Shown: in pieces, positions 25,669 to 37,650 of the stretch
Layout of the letters: every line of letters starts with the position of its first letter
How positions within the stretch are numbered: the stretch's first letter is position 1
Assembly (NCBI GenBank): GCA_027186245.1
Contig: CP114489.1
Span: forward strand, 10,857,501-10,921,500
Reading direction: 5' to 3'
Source of the DNA: Coriaria nepalensis
Taxonomy: Eukaryota; Streptophyta; Magnoliopsida; Cucurbitales; Coriariaceae
DNA: 64,000 nt
Position numbers and translations under genes: made by a program
Notes under the pieces: model-generated
What the model was told of the DNA's origin: nothing
Databases searched by the model: none
Seen by the model: only the letters and a program-made list of their open reading frames with translations

Positions 25669-28582
25669 ATGATGATACTTTCTCGCCCAAATCTCTCACC
25701 TTCTTCTTCTTCTTCTTCTTCTGCTTCTTCCGGTCTAATCGCTCCTCCTCTTCTTCATCACGCTCTCATCTCATCTACCTCCCCCCGTTTCCGAACCTCG
25801 AGGAAATCTCTCTCCTATAAATCACTTGCAGTCTCGGTCTCAGCTTCTCTGCAAGCTCTCATATTCGATTGCGATGGCGTGATCCTTGAGTCCGAGCACT
25901 TGCACCTTCAAGCGTATAACGATGCCTTTGCTTATTTCGACGTGCGTTGCCCTAATTCATCGTCTCAACCTCTAAATTGGGGATCTGATTTCTACGACGA
26001 GCTCCAGAATCGCATTGGCGGCGGAAAGCCTAAGATGCGATGGTTTTTCTCTCGCTGTTTCTTAGTAAATTTAAGTCAAGTTAATTTTTTTCTCTTTTTT
26101 TGATGATTGTTGGAGGATTTCTGGAATTCAAGGTACTTCAAGGAGAATGGATGGCCGACTTCTACGGTTTTTGAGAAAGCTCCAGAAGATGATGACAGCA
26201 GAGAGAAGTTGATTGATACTCTTCAAGTAAGAATTTGTTGCTTTTCGGGATGGAGTTCTTCTATACTGTGCTTGCTGTCTTGTTTGATTGCAGCGAAGAC
26301 AAAAATGATTGAATCGTTTAGGATAAACGAGTGTTAGGCTCTGGCTACTCTTGCATTAGTAATTGGTTCCGAACTTTGATCTTGGACTAGTGGTTTAATG
26401 CACTTCAGTCCTCTGTGTATTTTGTGCTTTGATGAGTAATTGTTATCTTGTTTGATTGCTTTGATGAACTTTGATCTTTGATGAGTTTATCTCTGTAGGA
26501 CTGGAAGACTGAAAGGTACAAAGAAATAATCAAGTCTGGAACTGTAAGGAGACATTTAGGCTTCATTTACTCGACACTTCTCATTGGTTATGATTAATAT
26601 ATTTATATTGATTGATCGCATGAGTAGTTTGCTAAGAATACATATTGTTATCATTTGACCAGGTGAAACCCAGGCCTGGAGTTTTGAGGTTGATGGACGA
26701 GGCAAAGTCTGCTGTAAGGAAGTATTTATTTTGAAAATTAAGTTATCTTCTTTTTTCTTTTTTTCCCTCCTCTTACATTGAATTCAAGCTTATTTAGTAG
26801 TAATCAAGATCCCGAATTCTCATCTAGAGCATTTTTTCTTTTTTAAAGAAAACTTGTTTCCTATTTAGATTTTAGATAATTGGTTGGATTATGGATCAAG
26901 CAGTTGATTTCGTCGCTTAAATATACTTTATCGCTTACATGATGTAGAATTTTTTCTCTTGCCTCACTTTTGTAGGGCAGAAAACTTGCTGTTTGCTCTG
27001 CAGCAACTAAAAGTTCAGTTATACTTTGTCTTGAAAACCTCATCGGACTTGTAAGCCCCTATCTGAGTAGCTTGAGTAATCAAAATTTTCTTTTCCCTTC
27101 CATGTATGTAATCATTTATTGTGTTCCTCTGGTTTTAGGATCGATTTCAAGACCTTGATTGCTTTCTTGCTGGTAAGCACAACACTTTTCCATTACTTGT
27201 CAACTAGTATTGCCAACTCTCTATCCTCTCTTCAGAAATATGTTCAAGAAAGTGGTTATTCCATCAAGGATTTAAATTTGGCCAAAATAAAAAATATATA
27301 TATATATATCAAGGACTTGAATAAATAATAGATATAGAGAGAGAGAAGAAATAAGGACTCAAATGTGTGTTAGTACTTCTGTTTGACGTGTTCAAATTGA
27401 TGAGATTGTGTTGATCCTGGTATACTGTGTATAGGCTCAGCCTTAAATCTATAATTGTGGGAATCTAATCTAATTTAGTAATTTAGTCACAAGTTTAGTT
27501 ATTCTCATTGATTTTCTGATCTGTAGTCCCTTACCCATCTACCTAGTGTTTACTTGATGTTTGTAACAACTTTGATGAATTATTTTTCCCTTTACATTTT
27601 TTTTAATGAAGGTGATGATGTGAAAGAAAAGAAACCAAATCCCTCAATTTATCAAACATCTGTGAAGGTAACTAAATTTAAGTATTAATCTATAGTTTAT
27701 GACAAAGAACTCTCAATTTTCCCGCTAAGACTTGCTGTCTGTTATATGTGAACTCACATATACCCCTTGTAGAGATTGGGTGTGTCAGAGCGGGATTGTT
27801 TGGTGGTAGAGGATAGTGTTATTGGGCTGCAGGTATGTATGTTGTTTCGTATTGACCATACACTTGATGAAGTTTAAATTGAAACGGATAAAATTTATCA
27901 ACTTTCGATTGCTTTTTTTACTTACGGATAGAGCCAATATAGTAGATGCATTGCAGATTGAAGTTCTTCTCTCAAATTCTTATCTTAGAATTTAAAATCA
28001 ATCTTCAAACTTTACCCGTGCAGGCTGCAACAGGGGCTGGAATGTCATGCATAATTACCTACACATCTTCTACATCCAACCAGGCAAGGATTTATCAATG
28101 CATCTAAAAGAAAAAAAGAAAATCAATTTCACATATCTTAAGAATTGAAATGTGAAAATGTGAAACCTGTGAATCTGGGTCCTGACTTACCAATTCTCTA
28201 TTTAAAAGGAAATTGTTAAGTGTCTCAAAGATAGATAACATAATTAAGCTCGTTTCCTATCTGTTCGAACTTTTTGGACAACCGGTAACTTAATTAGAAA
28301 GTAGTAGCTAGAAACTAGTTGCCAAGCAGTTGCATATGAGAAATGATAATCCTTTTGACCCCATATAATGCAGGATTTTAAAGATGCAGTAGCAATATAT
28401 CCGGATTTGAGTAATGTAAGGTAATATCATCGTATCCATGCAGTTCAATGATTTCGAAATATGTTTTCTTCTTAGTTGATATCGACTGGTAGCATATAGC
28501 TTTAATCTTATTCTCGTACTTCTGTGAAAACAGATTGAAGGACTTAGATTTACTGCTACAAAATGTTCTCCCTGCCCAATAA
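25669..28582 (+). CDS. CbbY-like HAD-superfamily hydrolase, plastid-targeted
   Basis: Eleven exons: 25669-26042, 26133-26226, 26499-26543, 26663-26713, 26976-27050, 27139-27172, 27612-27667, 27773-27832, 28024-28083, 28374-28420 and 28534-28582; all phases agree, 314 residues. The first 60 residues are Ser-rich, a likely plastid transit peptide. HAD motif I is FDCDGVILESE with nucleophile Asp67 and Asp69, motif II is CSAATKSS, motif III includes the Lys of KEKKPNPSIY, and motif IV is VVEDSVIGLQAA. The best remembered match is Arabidopsis At4g39970, a CbbY-type sugar-phosphate phosphatase; CbbY enzymes hydrolyse xylulose 1,5-bisphosphate, a Rubisco inhibitor. Substrate is inferred. The intron 28084-28373 has a GC donor. 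A second ATG follows directly at 25672. Confidence 0.9.
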
Positions 28583-29587
28583 TGCATTTTCATCCCAATC
28601 TGTGAATCGGTAATTCATGTATATCATTTTTGCAAGATAAATATAATTTATATGTATTTTTAGTTTTCTTTCTATTACAAATTGCAACTTACAACCCCTA
28701 TTGCTACCATTTGCTGGCTACTACGGGCTTTGCGGTGTTTGCTTGTAGTTTAGAATGGAAAAGGACAAGTCAATAACACAACAAATTTAGTCATGAGATC
28801 TGTTTTTTACTTGACAAGATGGAAGAGAAGACAACAAAATCAGACAAGACCGATATCTTCGTAGTTTATCTGGTGAAGATTTTGAGGTCGGGAAAAGCTC
28901 CAAGTTTGGAGTTTGTCCTAATCCTATTTTCATAGTTCAAACGGGAGTTCAGATATATCCCAAACTCATGTATGTCATAAGTTAATAGCGGTATTTACAT
29001 ACAGTCGCATACTAATCCAAAAGTAAAAGATTATCATCACAACCATTAATACCAGTATTATTCCAACAGATAGGCATACTACCACTATTTCTCGAATGGT
29101 CTTCTAATCGCCTGTAAAACCCGGTTGATGGTTAGAGCAACTAAGTCTACAGGGTGGATACGGCGGAGGGAGTTAGGGTTGGCATAGTACCGGAAATAAT
29201 TATTCTCGCAAGTGCAAGTACAACAGAGAAGATCTCAACTATTGATTCACACCCATATTTGGGGAGGTCTTCATTTGTATGTGTGTATCAATGGTTGAGA
29301 TTGTTCACAAGTACACTTCCAAAGGAAAATGAAACGGAGATGAGTTTAATCCAATCCTTTATTGGTCGATTACTTTTAACAGTTTAACAATAATTAAACT
29401 GATGTCTTATAAACTGATCTTAACACATGCAAGCTAATGTATTGGTTAAGCTACTAAACTACTAACGTGTTAGCTATCAGGTACTATAAATGAATTAAGA
29501 CTCGACACGAAACAACAAATCTCAACGCTTTCTATGTATGGATGATTATTAATAAACACAAACTACTATGTGAATCCTCATAGTACA

Positions 29588-29627
<40 letters not shown>

Positions 29628-29751
29628 TGTATAAGGAATATTCCCTTTATTATTCTTCACTAAATAGTCTATATACTCTTATACAAGGCAAGTTTTTCGT
29701 AAAACCTTTGTTGATAACTCGAATTCCAGACAAGCTTTAAACTTGCTGAAG
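28583..29751. other. Intergenic region with long (TA)n microsatellite
   Basis: HAD gene 3' UTR and spacer. A (TA)n run of about 19 units lies at 29588-29625, just upstream of the UGT-like gene. The open frame at 29154-29387 has no recognisable content. Confidence 0.4.
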
Positions 29752-32211
29752 ATGAGCTCATCATTTGAAGAAGTCAACAATAACAAACCACACGCAGTTC
29801 TTATCCCATATCCATCACAAGGCCATGTTACCCCTATGATGAAACTAGCCAGTCTCTTACACTGGAGAGGATTCCACATAACCTTTGTCAATACCGAATT
29901 TAACCACAAACGGTTAATCCGGTCCCATGGGCTCGACTCTGTCAAAGGACTGCCGGACTTCAAATTTGAAACAATACCTGATGGGCTGGACCCATCGGAT
30001 TCCGATGCAACCCAAGTCGTCCCAGACCTTTGTGAGTCAACTCGGAAAAACTGTTCGACCCCATTGAAAGAACTAGTTCTTAACCTCAACTCTTCACCCC
30101 ATGTACCTCAAGTTAGTTGCATAATATCAGACGGGGCCATGAGCTTTGCTATTAAAGCAGGTAAGGAATTAGGTATCTATGAGGCTCAGTTTTGGACTGC
30201 CTCTGCTTGTAGCTTCTGGGGCTACCTCCACTATAGAGAACTGCGTAAGCGAGGCATCCATCCACTAACAGGTAAACTTCATTTCGTCTCTGTTGAAAGT
30301 CTTCCAGAATTTTAGTAATTATGTTCTAATTCTTCTAAGATATTAGATTAGGGGCTATATTTAGATAATAATAGAGAGATTAGTGGGCTAGAATGGTAAT
30401 CCAAGAGATTTATGTAACGGCTTACGCTGTCTAGACCGTTACATATTTACTTTTTTTCTCTTAAAATAAATAATTTTTTTTTTCTTTTTTTATCTCACTA
30501 AAGACTTAATTCAAATAATACTTTTTAAAAATTTCTTACGTATTGACTATGAGCTTTTGAAATGTTTCTAAAATTGTTCTTAAGATGTTGTCTAAATCTT
30601 TACAATGCACAAAATATTTATGACTTCTTACAATTTCAAACAGAAGTTTACAGCATTGCTTCAGTCCTGCTATTACTACCGACTTCGCCATTATCGCACT
30701 TCCTCGGAAATCATGTCAGGATAGCTAAATTATTTATTTATCTTTAGTACCTACAACATGAGTCGTAAGACGCGAGCTTTCGCTCAGTAAGTACAAATAT
30801 ATCTCACAAAATAATTGTGAGTGCATGTGATGTATGAGGCATGTGACATATGATAATCTTAGACTCATATTCTTCATAAATATTTTTACATGCATCTTTA
30901 AGCTCTTTCTTATACTTTTTTATTTTTTTTCTTTTATTGAGCCCCTGTGTACGTACTCGTTGAGCACTCAACCAATGGAAAGCCGGGGGAACGATCCAAT
31001 CCAAATTTAACCATGATCCTTTCATTCTCCGCATACTTTAACATAACTTATCATAATCTCCTCTTTATTTGGTCTCGACCTGTGTGTCTCCTCTTAATTA
31101 GGAAGATTTTTTTCCTTTTTTGCATCCTAGAAGGGACCTATAAATATATCTACATCAGTATAAGGAAATATAACCCAACTTTCATACCTTATTCTCTGCT
31201 TTTAATCTCAAAATATGATTCTTTTGTCCTTGTTTTATTTTGTAATGGGGTTACCTTAATTCATAGATACAAATTCCCCAAGTGATACAACACTTGATTC
31301 TCGGATCGATTGCATACCTGGAATGAAGAACATCCGGCTTAAGGATATCCCAAATTTTTTCGGGTACAATGATCCGAAAGAGATCATGTTTGAGTTCATG
31401 GGATCTGAAGTAGAGAATTGCTTGAATTCATCTTCAATCATATTCAACACATTTGATGAGTTCGAACATGATGTGTTGGAAGCAATTTCAGCTAAATTCC
31501 CCAACATTTACACAATACGCCCACTTCCGTTAATGGGGCGGCATGTGCCGGAAAAAAGTCCCACCATTTCATTCCGCTCAAGTTTGTGGAAAGAAGACCC
31601 GAAATGTCTCCACTGGTTGGACCAACAAAAGCCCAGTTCAGTCGTGTACGTGAATTATGGAAGTGTGGCCGTTATGAGTGATATACACTTCAAGGAATTT
31701 GCATGGGGGCTTGCAAATAGCAAGCACCGTTTTCTGTGGGTAGTGAGACGGGATGTAGTGGTGGGCGGCGATGATGATGTAATCTTGCCTCCTGAATTCT
31801 TGGAGGAGACAAAAGGATAGAGGATTTTTGGCTAGCTGGGCCCCACAAAGGAAAGTTCTAGAACATCCTTCCGTGGGGGCGTTTCTGACGCATTGCGGGT
31901 GGAACTCTATGATGGAGAGCATATGCGGCGGCGTTCCTGTTATTTGTTGGCCGTTTTTTGGAGACCAGCCGACTAATTGTAGGTTTGCATGTGATGATGA
32001 TATTTGGGGGACTGGCTTGGAGGCTAAAAAGGATGTGAAGAGGAATGAGATCGAGGCGATAGTTAGGGAGATGATGGAAGGGGAGAAGGGGAGGGAGTTA
32101 AGGGAGAATGCTTGCAAATGGAAGAGGAAAGCAAAACAAGTTACAGAGGTTGGGGGTTTGTCTTATAATAATTTTGGCAGGTTTGTTAGGGAGGAACTTC
32201 GTGGTCTTTAG
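29752..32211 (+). pseudogene. UGT85-like UDP-glycosyltransferase broken by a single-base frameshift
   Basis: Exon 1 is 29752-30271 and exon 2 31267-32211 (phase 1 junction, the usual UGT85A intron). The N-terminal part shows [18 protein letters not shown] with the likely catalytic His of the GHV motif, and an acceptor-binding half. The frame stops at a TAG (31818-31820) right after LEEETKG. One base further on, the frame continues without a break into a complete 44-residue PSPG donor-binding box (from WAPQRKVLEHPS to WPFFGDQ) and a normal C-terminus, ending at TAG 32209-32211. So a one-base insertion near 31818 separates the two halves; without it the length would be about 487 residues, normal for the family. 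UGT85 enzymes glucosylate small metabolites. As sequenced, the product would lack the PSPG box and should be inactive. Sequencing or assembly error cannot be excluded. Confidence 0.85.
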
Positions 32212-32971
32212 TTACTTTGCTTAAGAAGGGAACTTCGTATAGTATGTGGTGTCATTTTGTCGGAAATTATTGTATTTTGATTATTTTTCTCCCGTTCTAG
32301 TGTTAATTTGATTCAAGCAACTGGTAAGTATTTGTATGTTGGACCTAAACAAAAGGGGTGAGTGGTGGCGCAGTTGGCTAGTGCGTAGGTCTCATAGCTA
32401 GCTATAAAGAGTGATCCTGAGGTCGAGGTCGAGGTCGAGAGTTTGAGTCTCTCGTTTCATTTCCACCAAAAATTCAAAACAAACGTAGCAGACGATTTCT
32501 AATCGTCAATGATACAAAAGAATGCCATATCAAAGCACACGCCGTGACAAATCAGAATAATTGCGCAATAGTATGAAAACGTATGAAACAACAATGAATC
32601 CTCCTTTTACCAAAAAGCGTGAATCGATTTCAATTTTGATCATATAACGTATCAGACTGAATCAATTGACAAAATGTAGCTCAAATTACACACAATCCCG
32701 AGAATCTAAAGAAAATAACTAATAAATAGCTAGAGAATCAATTTATAGTTAAAATCCTGTGCAAAAGAAGCAAAAGTTAAAAGTACAAAACCATTACAGA
32801 GGCTTTTTTCTGTTTCTACCTATGGCGTGCGTCCAGAACCCGCCTCTTATGACTTGAGGTTTCTTACGGGCCATAATTATCGTTATGAATTACCTACAAA
32901 CCAAAAACAGTTGCTCGCAAATGGCTTCAAAAAGTTGCTCCCATAAGGGAAGTATGACTAATCGGAAAAGA
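32212..32971. other. Convergent intergenic region
   Basis: 3' ends of the UGT-like gene and the DnaJ gene, with the tRNA-Met-like relic at 32355-32466. Nothing else recognised. Confidence 0.4.
32355..32466 (+). pseudogene. tRNA-Met(CAU)-like relic
   Basis: Aligns to plant elongator tRNA-Met genes: GGGGTG start, D-arm GTGGCGCAGTTGGCTAGTGCG, anticodon region GGTCTCATAG with CAT, a short intron-like insert, and GATCCTGAGGTC. It is damaged. Four extra bases follow the 5' acceptor strand, the GAGGTC hexamer is present three times, the T-loop reads TTTGAGT and not TTCGA, and the 3' acceptor strand does not pair well with the 5' strand. It is a tRNA pseudogene or the head of a tRNA-derived SINE, not a functional tRNA. 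Confidence 0.7.
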
Positions 32972-35118
32972 CTATCTCCTACTATTAGCAGTCTTACCAC
33001 CCTTGCTCACACTTGCTAGTTCCTCAATAAGCTTCCTTTCTTCACTGTTCAACCTTTTCGGAATCTCCACCTGAACATAGACCAACTGATCACCCCTCAT
33101 ATTGCTTTTATTCAAAAGCGGGACCCCCTTCTTCGCCATCACCAAGGTTGTGTTTGGCTGGGTCCCAGCTGGAATTTTCAAATCCGCCATCCCATCCACA
33201 GTCAGAACCTTAATGGTGGTCCCCAGGATTGCATCAATGTAAGAAATTTTACACGTGTAAAGAATATTGGTATCATCTCGTTTCAAGACAGGGTCCGGCA
33301 TGACATCTATAATGACAAAGAGGTCCCCAGGGGACCCACCACGCCTTCCAGCATTACCTTCATTTCGGACCCGTAAACGGCTCCCAGCATCAACTCCGGC
33401 CGGAACCTTTAGACTTATCCGCTTTGTCCTTCTTACACGACCGTCTCCGGAACATGTGTTACAAGGGGTGGACATTTCTCCAGACCCACCACAACTGGAA
33501 CAGGTCATGACCTGTTGAAAAACACCTAATGGGGTTCGAGCGGAGGAGATGACCTGGCCTTGACCGCCACATGTGCTGCACCGGGTTGGTTGGGTGCCCG
33601 GTTTAGAACCGGAACCATTGCAGGTCCCACAGCTCTCAAGGCGGCTAATTTCGATCTCCTTTTCAACCCCAAAAACAGCTTCCTTGAAGTTTAGGACGAG
33701 GTTGTAATATTCATCCTGGCCGTCAACTGCTCTGCTTCTAGAACCTCTGCCTCCCATGCCGCCCCCCATGCCTCCCATACCTCCCATGCCCTCAAATAAA
33801 GACTCGAATAGATCAAACGGATTGCTAAAATCCTGAAATAAATAAAAACACAGAAACATGATTATCATAAGGTAGAAACTGTGGGAGTCTTATCACTAAA
33901 TTTTTCCATAAAAAAAATAAAAAATAACTTATTTGACAGTTACTTACTCCCATGCCCATCCCGGCACCTTTAACTCCAGCCTCGCCATATTTGTCATATA
34001 AGGATCGTTTTTCATCATCTGACAAAACCTGCAATTGCGAAACAAGCCTCAATTGTAGTAGACCTTGAAAGATGCAAATTGGATTACAGGGAGCAGGAAA
34101 TGATTATACCTCATATGCATTGCTAATTTCCTTAAATTTTTGTTCGGCATTGGGTTCTCTGCAATATGTAAATGAGCTTATTTAGATTTGCAAATAATAA
34201 GGCCAAGATGCTCAGAAGTAAGCATTATTGACATGTGGATAATGTAACATTAACTCACTTGTTGACATCAGGATGGTAACTCCTAGCAAGCTTCCGATAA
34301 GCTGTGAAGATAGAAAGAATACTAAGATATTTGCATATACGGAGTCAATTAAAGAACAATTTTAAGCTTTTAAGCTAAATAAGGAGTAGCAATGATCATA
34401 AGAACAAATTTGCAATTGCATAGAAAGCATATGATGACAAGAGAGGATACTTTGTGGGAAAAAGGAAATAAATCACCAAAATAAAGGTCTAAAACATAAT
34501 ATACCACTCTTGATCTCAGATTTACTGGCATTTTTTGATACCCCAAGGACCGCATAGTAATCCTGCAAAATTGTATTTGTAATGAAGTCAAAACAATTAG
34601 AGTATACCCAAATCAATACAAAATCCGCAAAACACTACTAAATTTACAATAGCACCCCAAACCCCCAAAGGAAAACTAATATTTGCCAATCCAGAAAGAC
34701 CAGTATTTCCTCACGTAACGGAAGAAAAAGGCAGATTTTACTCACACTATCTGCTCTAACAATGAAGCGTGCATTCCTATGATGATGTGGAGTCTCAGAC
34801 GGTGTTGTCTGAAATAGGACATTCATGGACTCCCCAGCAAATAAGCTTGACCTTGCCGCTGCAACACAGCTTACCTTGCTTGAAATTCTGCAGAAAAGAA
34901 GAAAACATCTTTGTATAAATCATTGAGATGCATTTATCATATCTAAACCAGACAATCCAGCTCAATGTTTGAAAAAAAAAAAAAAAACAAATGCTCTTCA
35001 GAATAACTCACCCATACTGAGCTGAAGAAATCCTGTTTGCCAAGGAAGATTTTATCATCATATGGGGACGAATTCCCCATTGAGCAACCCATGTACTTCC
35101 ACAAGGTATAATGGCCAT
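32972..35118 (-). CDS. Plastid type I DnaJ (Hsp40) chaperone, DnaJ A6-like
   Basis: Seven coding exons: 35118-35012, 34887-34746, 34562-34505, 34301-34259, 34158-34110, 34028-33948 and 33832-32972, giving 446 residues with consistent phases. An N-terminal extension of about 80 residues acts as likely plastid transit peptide. The J domain starts at DYYAVLGV (84) with HPD at 112-114. A Gly/Met-rich linker follows (about 174-190). Four CxxCxGxG zinc-binding repeats ([32 protein letters not shown]) span about 228-295, then the substrate-binding C-terminal domain. It is a co-chaperone of stromal Hsp70; plant DJA5/DJA6 of this type are linked to plastid iron-sulfur cluster assembly. A 5' UTR intron is likely: TTTTCTCCCAG near 35174 reads as an acceptor and a GT donor lies near 35630. 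Confidence 0.93.
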
Positions 35119-35987
35119 TTATATATATGCTGAGCTATCAGAGTGATTGTATTTATGGGCTCTATCAAACTGGGAGAAAATAGGAGTTGTAATTATAGTC
35201 TAATAAAAAAGAAAACTGGTCAAGCAGCCAAGGCCAAAGAGTTTCACAGCATACGCAAACAAAGCATGTAGTTTCACAGCAAAAGCCGATCTATTGCATA
35301 ATTCATTCATAATATCAAAAGAGTTTTACTGCAGATAACATTTAATTCAGATTATTTGTAACATATGAAGGTTTGTGTAGCATTCAATTCGATGCACATT
35401 CAGAAAATCAAGCATAACAACTCCCCCCCCAAAAAAAAGTCAATCCAATAGAAAGCCTAATTGTAAACACTAAACAGTAAAGACTGTAAAGTCACAAAAT
35501 CCAATTAGCAACGGTCTGGATAAGGGAACAAAAGAATTGAACAGCTAAAAATCTGGAACACAGAATTTCAGAAACGAAGAAAATATTCTAGGGCATAAGA
35601 GAAGAAGCAATACAGAATGAAAGGCGAACCTTTCTTCCTCTACTCAACTTGTTCTACCAATCGCCTTCGTTGAGTAGGGAAATAGGAGCGGAGAAGGGGG
35701 AGGGGGAGGGGAGTTGGGAGGCGGCTTGTCGCCGTGGAGAAGTGGGGAGAAGAGAAACTGTGTAGTAGTCGAGCAAAACCAGAGGATGAGGTTCAAAAAC
35801 CGTTCCAATAAAGTTTCTCCTTTTATAATTCATTTAAATCTGAATTAGGTTGATATGAAAAGAAAATTTAAAAAGTAGAGGAGGAATTTTGTATTATTGC
35901 GAGTTTCAGGAGCGTTCTAGAATTTCAAAATCACAAGGAAATTTTTTCAATAAATGATACTAAATTTATCAAAGCAGTTTACAAGAA
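35119..35987. other. DnaJ 5' UTR, probable leader intron and promoter
   Basis: Minus-strand leader of the DnaJ gene with a probable intron (about 35174-35630) and a G/A-rich first exon region at 35640-35780. No additional coding sequence. Confidence 0.35.
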
Positions 35988-36079
35988 CCGACCTTAGCTC
36001 AGTTGGTAGAGCGGAGGACTGTAGTGGGTTCAACTCGGTAGAAATCCTTAGGTCGCTGGTTCGAATCCGGCAGGTCGGA
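35988..36079 (+). tRNA. trnY-GUA: tRNA-Tyr (anticodon GUA) with intron
   Basis: The acceptor strand CCGACCT pairs with AGGTCGG and the discriminator is A36079. The D-arm is GCTCAGTTGGTAGAGC, with GAGGA/TCCTT as the anticodon stem and GTA at 36021-36023. A T-arm GCTGG-TTCGAAT-CCGGC follows. A 19-base intron (36025-36043) lies after position 37, as in all nuclear plant tRNA-Tyr genes. A T6 run at 36081-36086 is the Pol III terminator. The A and B box promoters match consensus, so it should be functional. It sits about 200 bases upstream of the divergent DnaJ leader. Confidence 0.96.
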
Positions 36080-36349
36080 AATTTTTTCGTTTTATGTCCT
36101 ATACTTTCTGAATCGACGTGTAGTCTTTCTGAATCGACGTGTTCTCCTCCTCCACTGAATTTGCATATGAAGAAATATTATAACACCTTTCCCTCACACA
36201 CCTTACTTATAGACATCGACAACACGTCGTTTTTCTTAGGAATACAACAATACTTTTAAGTCTTTAAGAGAGAGACATAAATAATTCTACAAACAGAACA
36301 ACACAGAATCTGAAACTTAATTTTAAAATTAAAAAAAAATAAAAATTGG
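36080..36349. other. Spacer with short tandem duplication
   Basis: Downstream of the tRNA, a 21-base CTTTCTGAATCGACGTGT-type unit is present twice in tandem (about 36107-36147). The remainder is 3' flank of the hydrolase gene. Confidence 0.5.
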
Positions 36350-37650
36350 TCAGTAGCCATTGTTGCCGAAACGATGGAGGAGAAAAGTCTTGACATGCTC
36401 TGCTACCTCCTTGGGCTTCTCCACGTTAATGGCATGCCCTGCATCTTCTATCACTACTAGTTCCCCCTTTTCCCCTATATGACTACACATCAAATCAAAC
36501 TATCAAATATCGAGCATGCTACGTTAGTATTTGATAGTAAAAAGTACTGACATAACTTGATCTCAACGAACCGGAATATTTCACTCCAGAAGTATATTAG
36601 AATGCCTCCATATTACACAATATACACGTAAAGAAAACAAGTAGGAGAGAATGTTGTACCTTTTCAATCTATGGGCCAATTCCATGGGGAATACTAAGTC
36701 TTTCCCTCCCCATAGTATCAATGTGGGCTATAAAAATCAAGAATCCCATTCCATTACAACCTTAGAAACATATACATTTGGAAAAACAGAGTTGAAAAAC
36801 TCATAATACCTTAGAAATCTTGGGAAGATTTGAAAACTTCCTACCCTTATGTAATGTTTGGATCAATTCTGTCTTCTGTTTACGATACTTTTCACACATT
36901 GTCTGCAATGAAATCATTATTCCCACCTCACGTTCACAAAATAACAAATTCAGAAAATTTCATTTCCCCTGTTTTTTTTCTTCGGAAAAGAAACAGGGGA
37001 ATTTTCTTGTAATTAAAACTCACCTCAAGCAAATCATTGACGATAAAAGAAGGCAATTCTCTTTTAGGAGGCTTAGCGAAAGTGAGGCTAAGCAATTGAT
37101 TAAGCTTCTCCGGCGTTTCCGGCAGCAGAAGACTGACCGCCTCCTCCACGGAATTCCCGGCAAGAATCCCATCCTCCATATCCTTCTCCTCCAAGCAAAC
37201 TCCACTACAACACAACACCAGCTTCTCCAGCCTTTCCGGAAACTGAGCCGCCATGCTGTACGTCACGAACCCGCCATAACTGACCCCCATCGCGTCCATT
37301 TTCCGGACCCCTTGTCGGTCCATCACGCCCATCAAGCATCGGGCCTGGAAAGATTCGGACCGGTCGGGCCGGGTCGTGTAGGACTGACCGAAGAAGATCA
37401 GGTCCGGGATGTAGAGGTTGAAATGGGGGGTCAGAGAGGGCAAGTAGTCGTTCCATTGCCACATTGCGTTGGCTCCGAATCCGTGGACGAGGAGGAGGTT
37501 GGGCTTTGAGTAGGATGGGGCTTTTGGGACCCAGCTGTGGACGATCGTGCCGTCGCCCAGATCGGTTGTTGTGGATTTCATGCCAGCTCGGAAGAAGGAG
37601 AAGCGCAAGTATAAATCCCTTAACGCGGTTATGCTAAACAGCTTTCCCAT
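36350..37650 (-). CDS. Alpha/beta-fold hydrolase
   Basis: Four exons: 37650-37024, 36902-36810, 36727-36660 and 36482-36350, encoding 306 residues. The catalytic triad is readable: nucleophile Ser124 in GVSYGGF, Asp250 in WGGKDLVFP and His279 in DAGHAINVEKP. LLVHGFGANAMWQW carries the oxyanion-hole HGFG. This is a plant alpha/beta hydrolase of the monoacylglycerol lipase/MEST-like esterase group. Arabidopsis At4g39955 is the remembered counterpart, in line with the adjacent DnaJ and HAD genes. Substrate unknown. A hydrophobic and basic N-terminus may anchor or target it, but no clear signal peptide is seen. Confidence 0.88.

Noticed and set aside
36820..37509. A 229-codon plus-strand open frame
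   Set aside because: It runs antisense to exon 1 of the alpha/beta hydrolase, whose minus-strand frame has a clear catalytic motif and correct splice sites.
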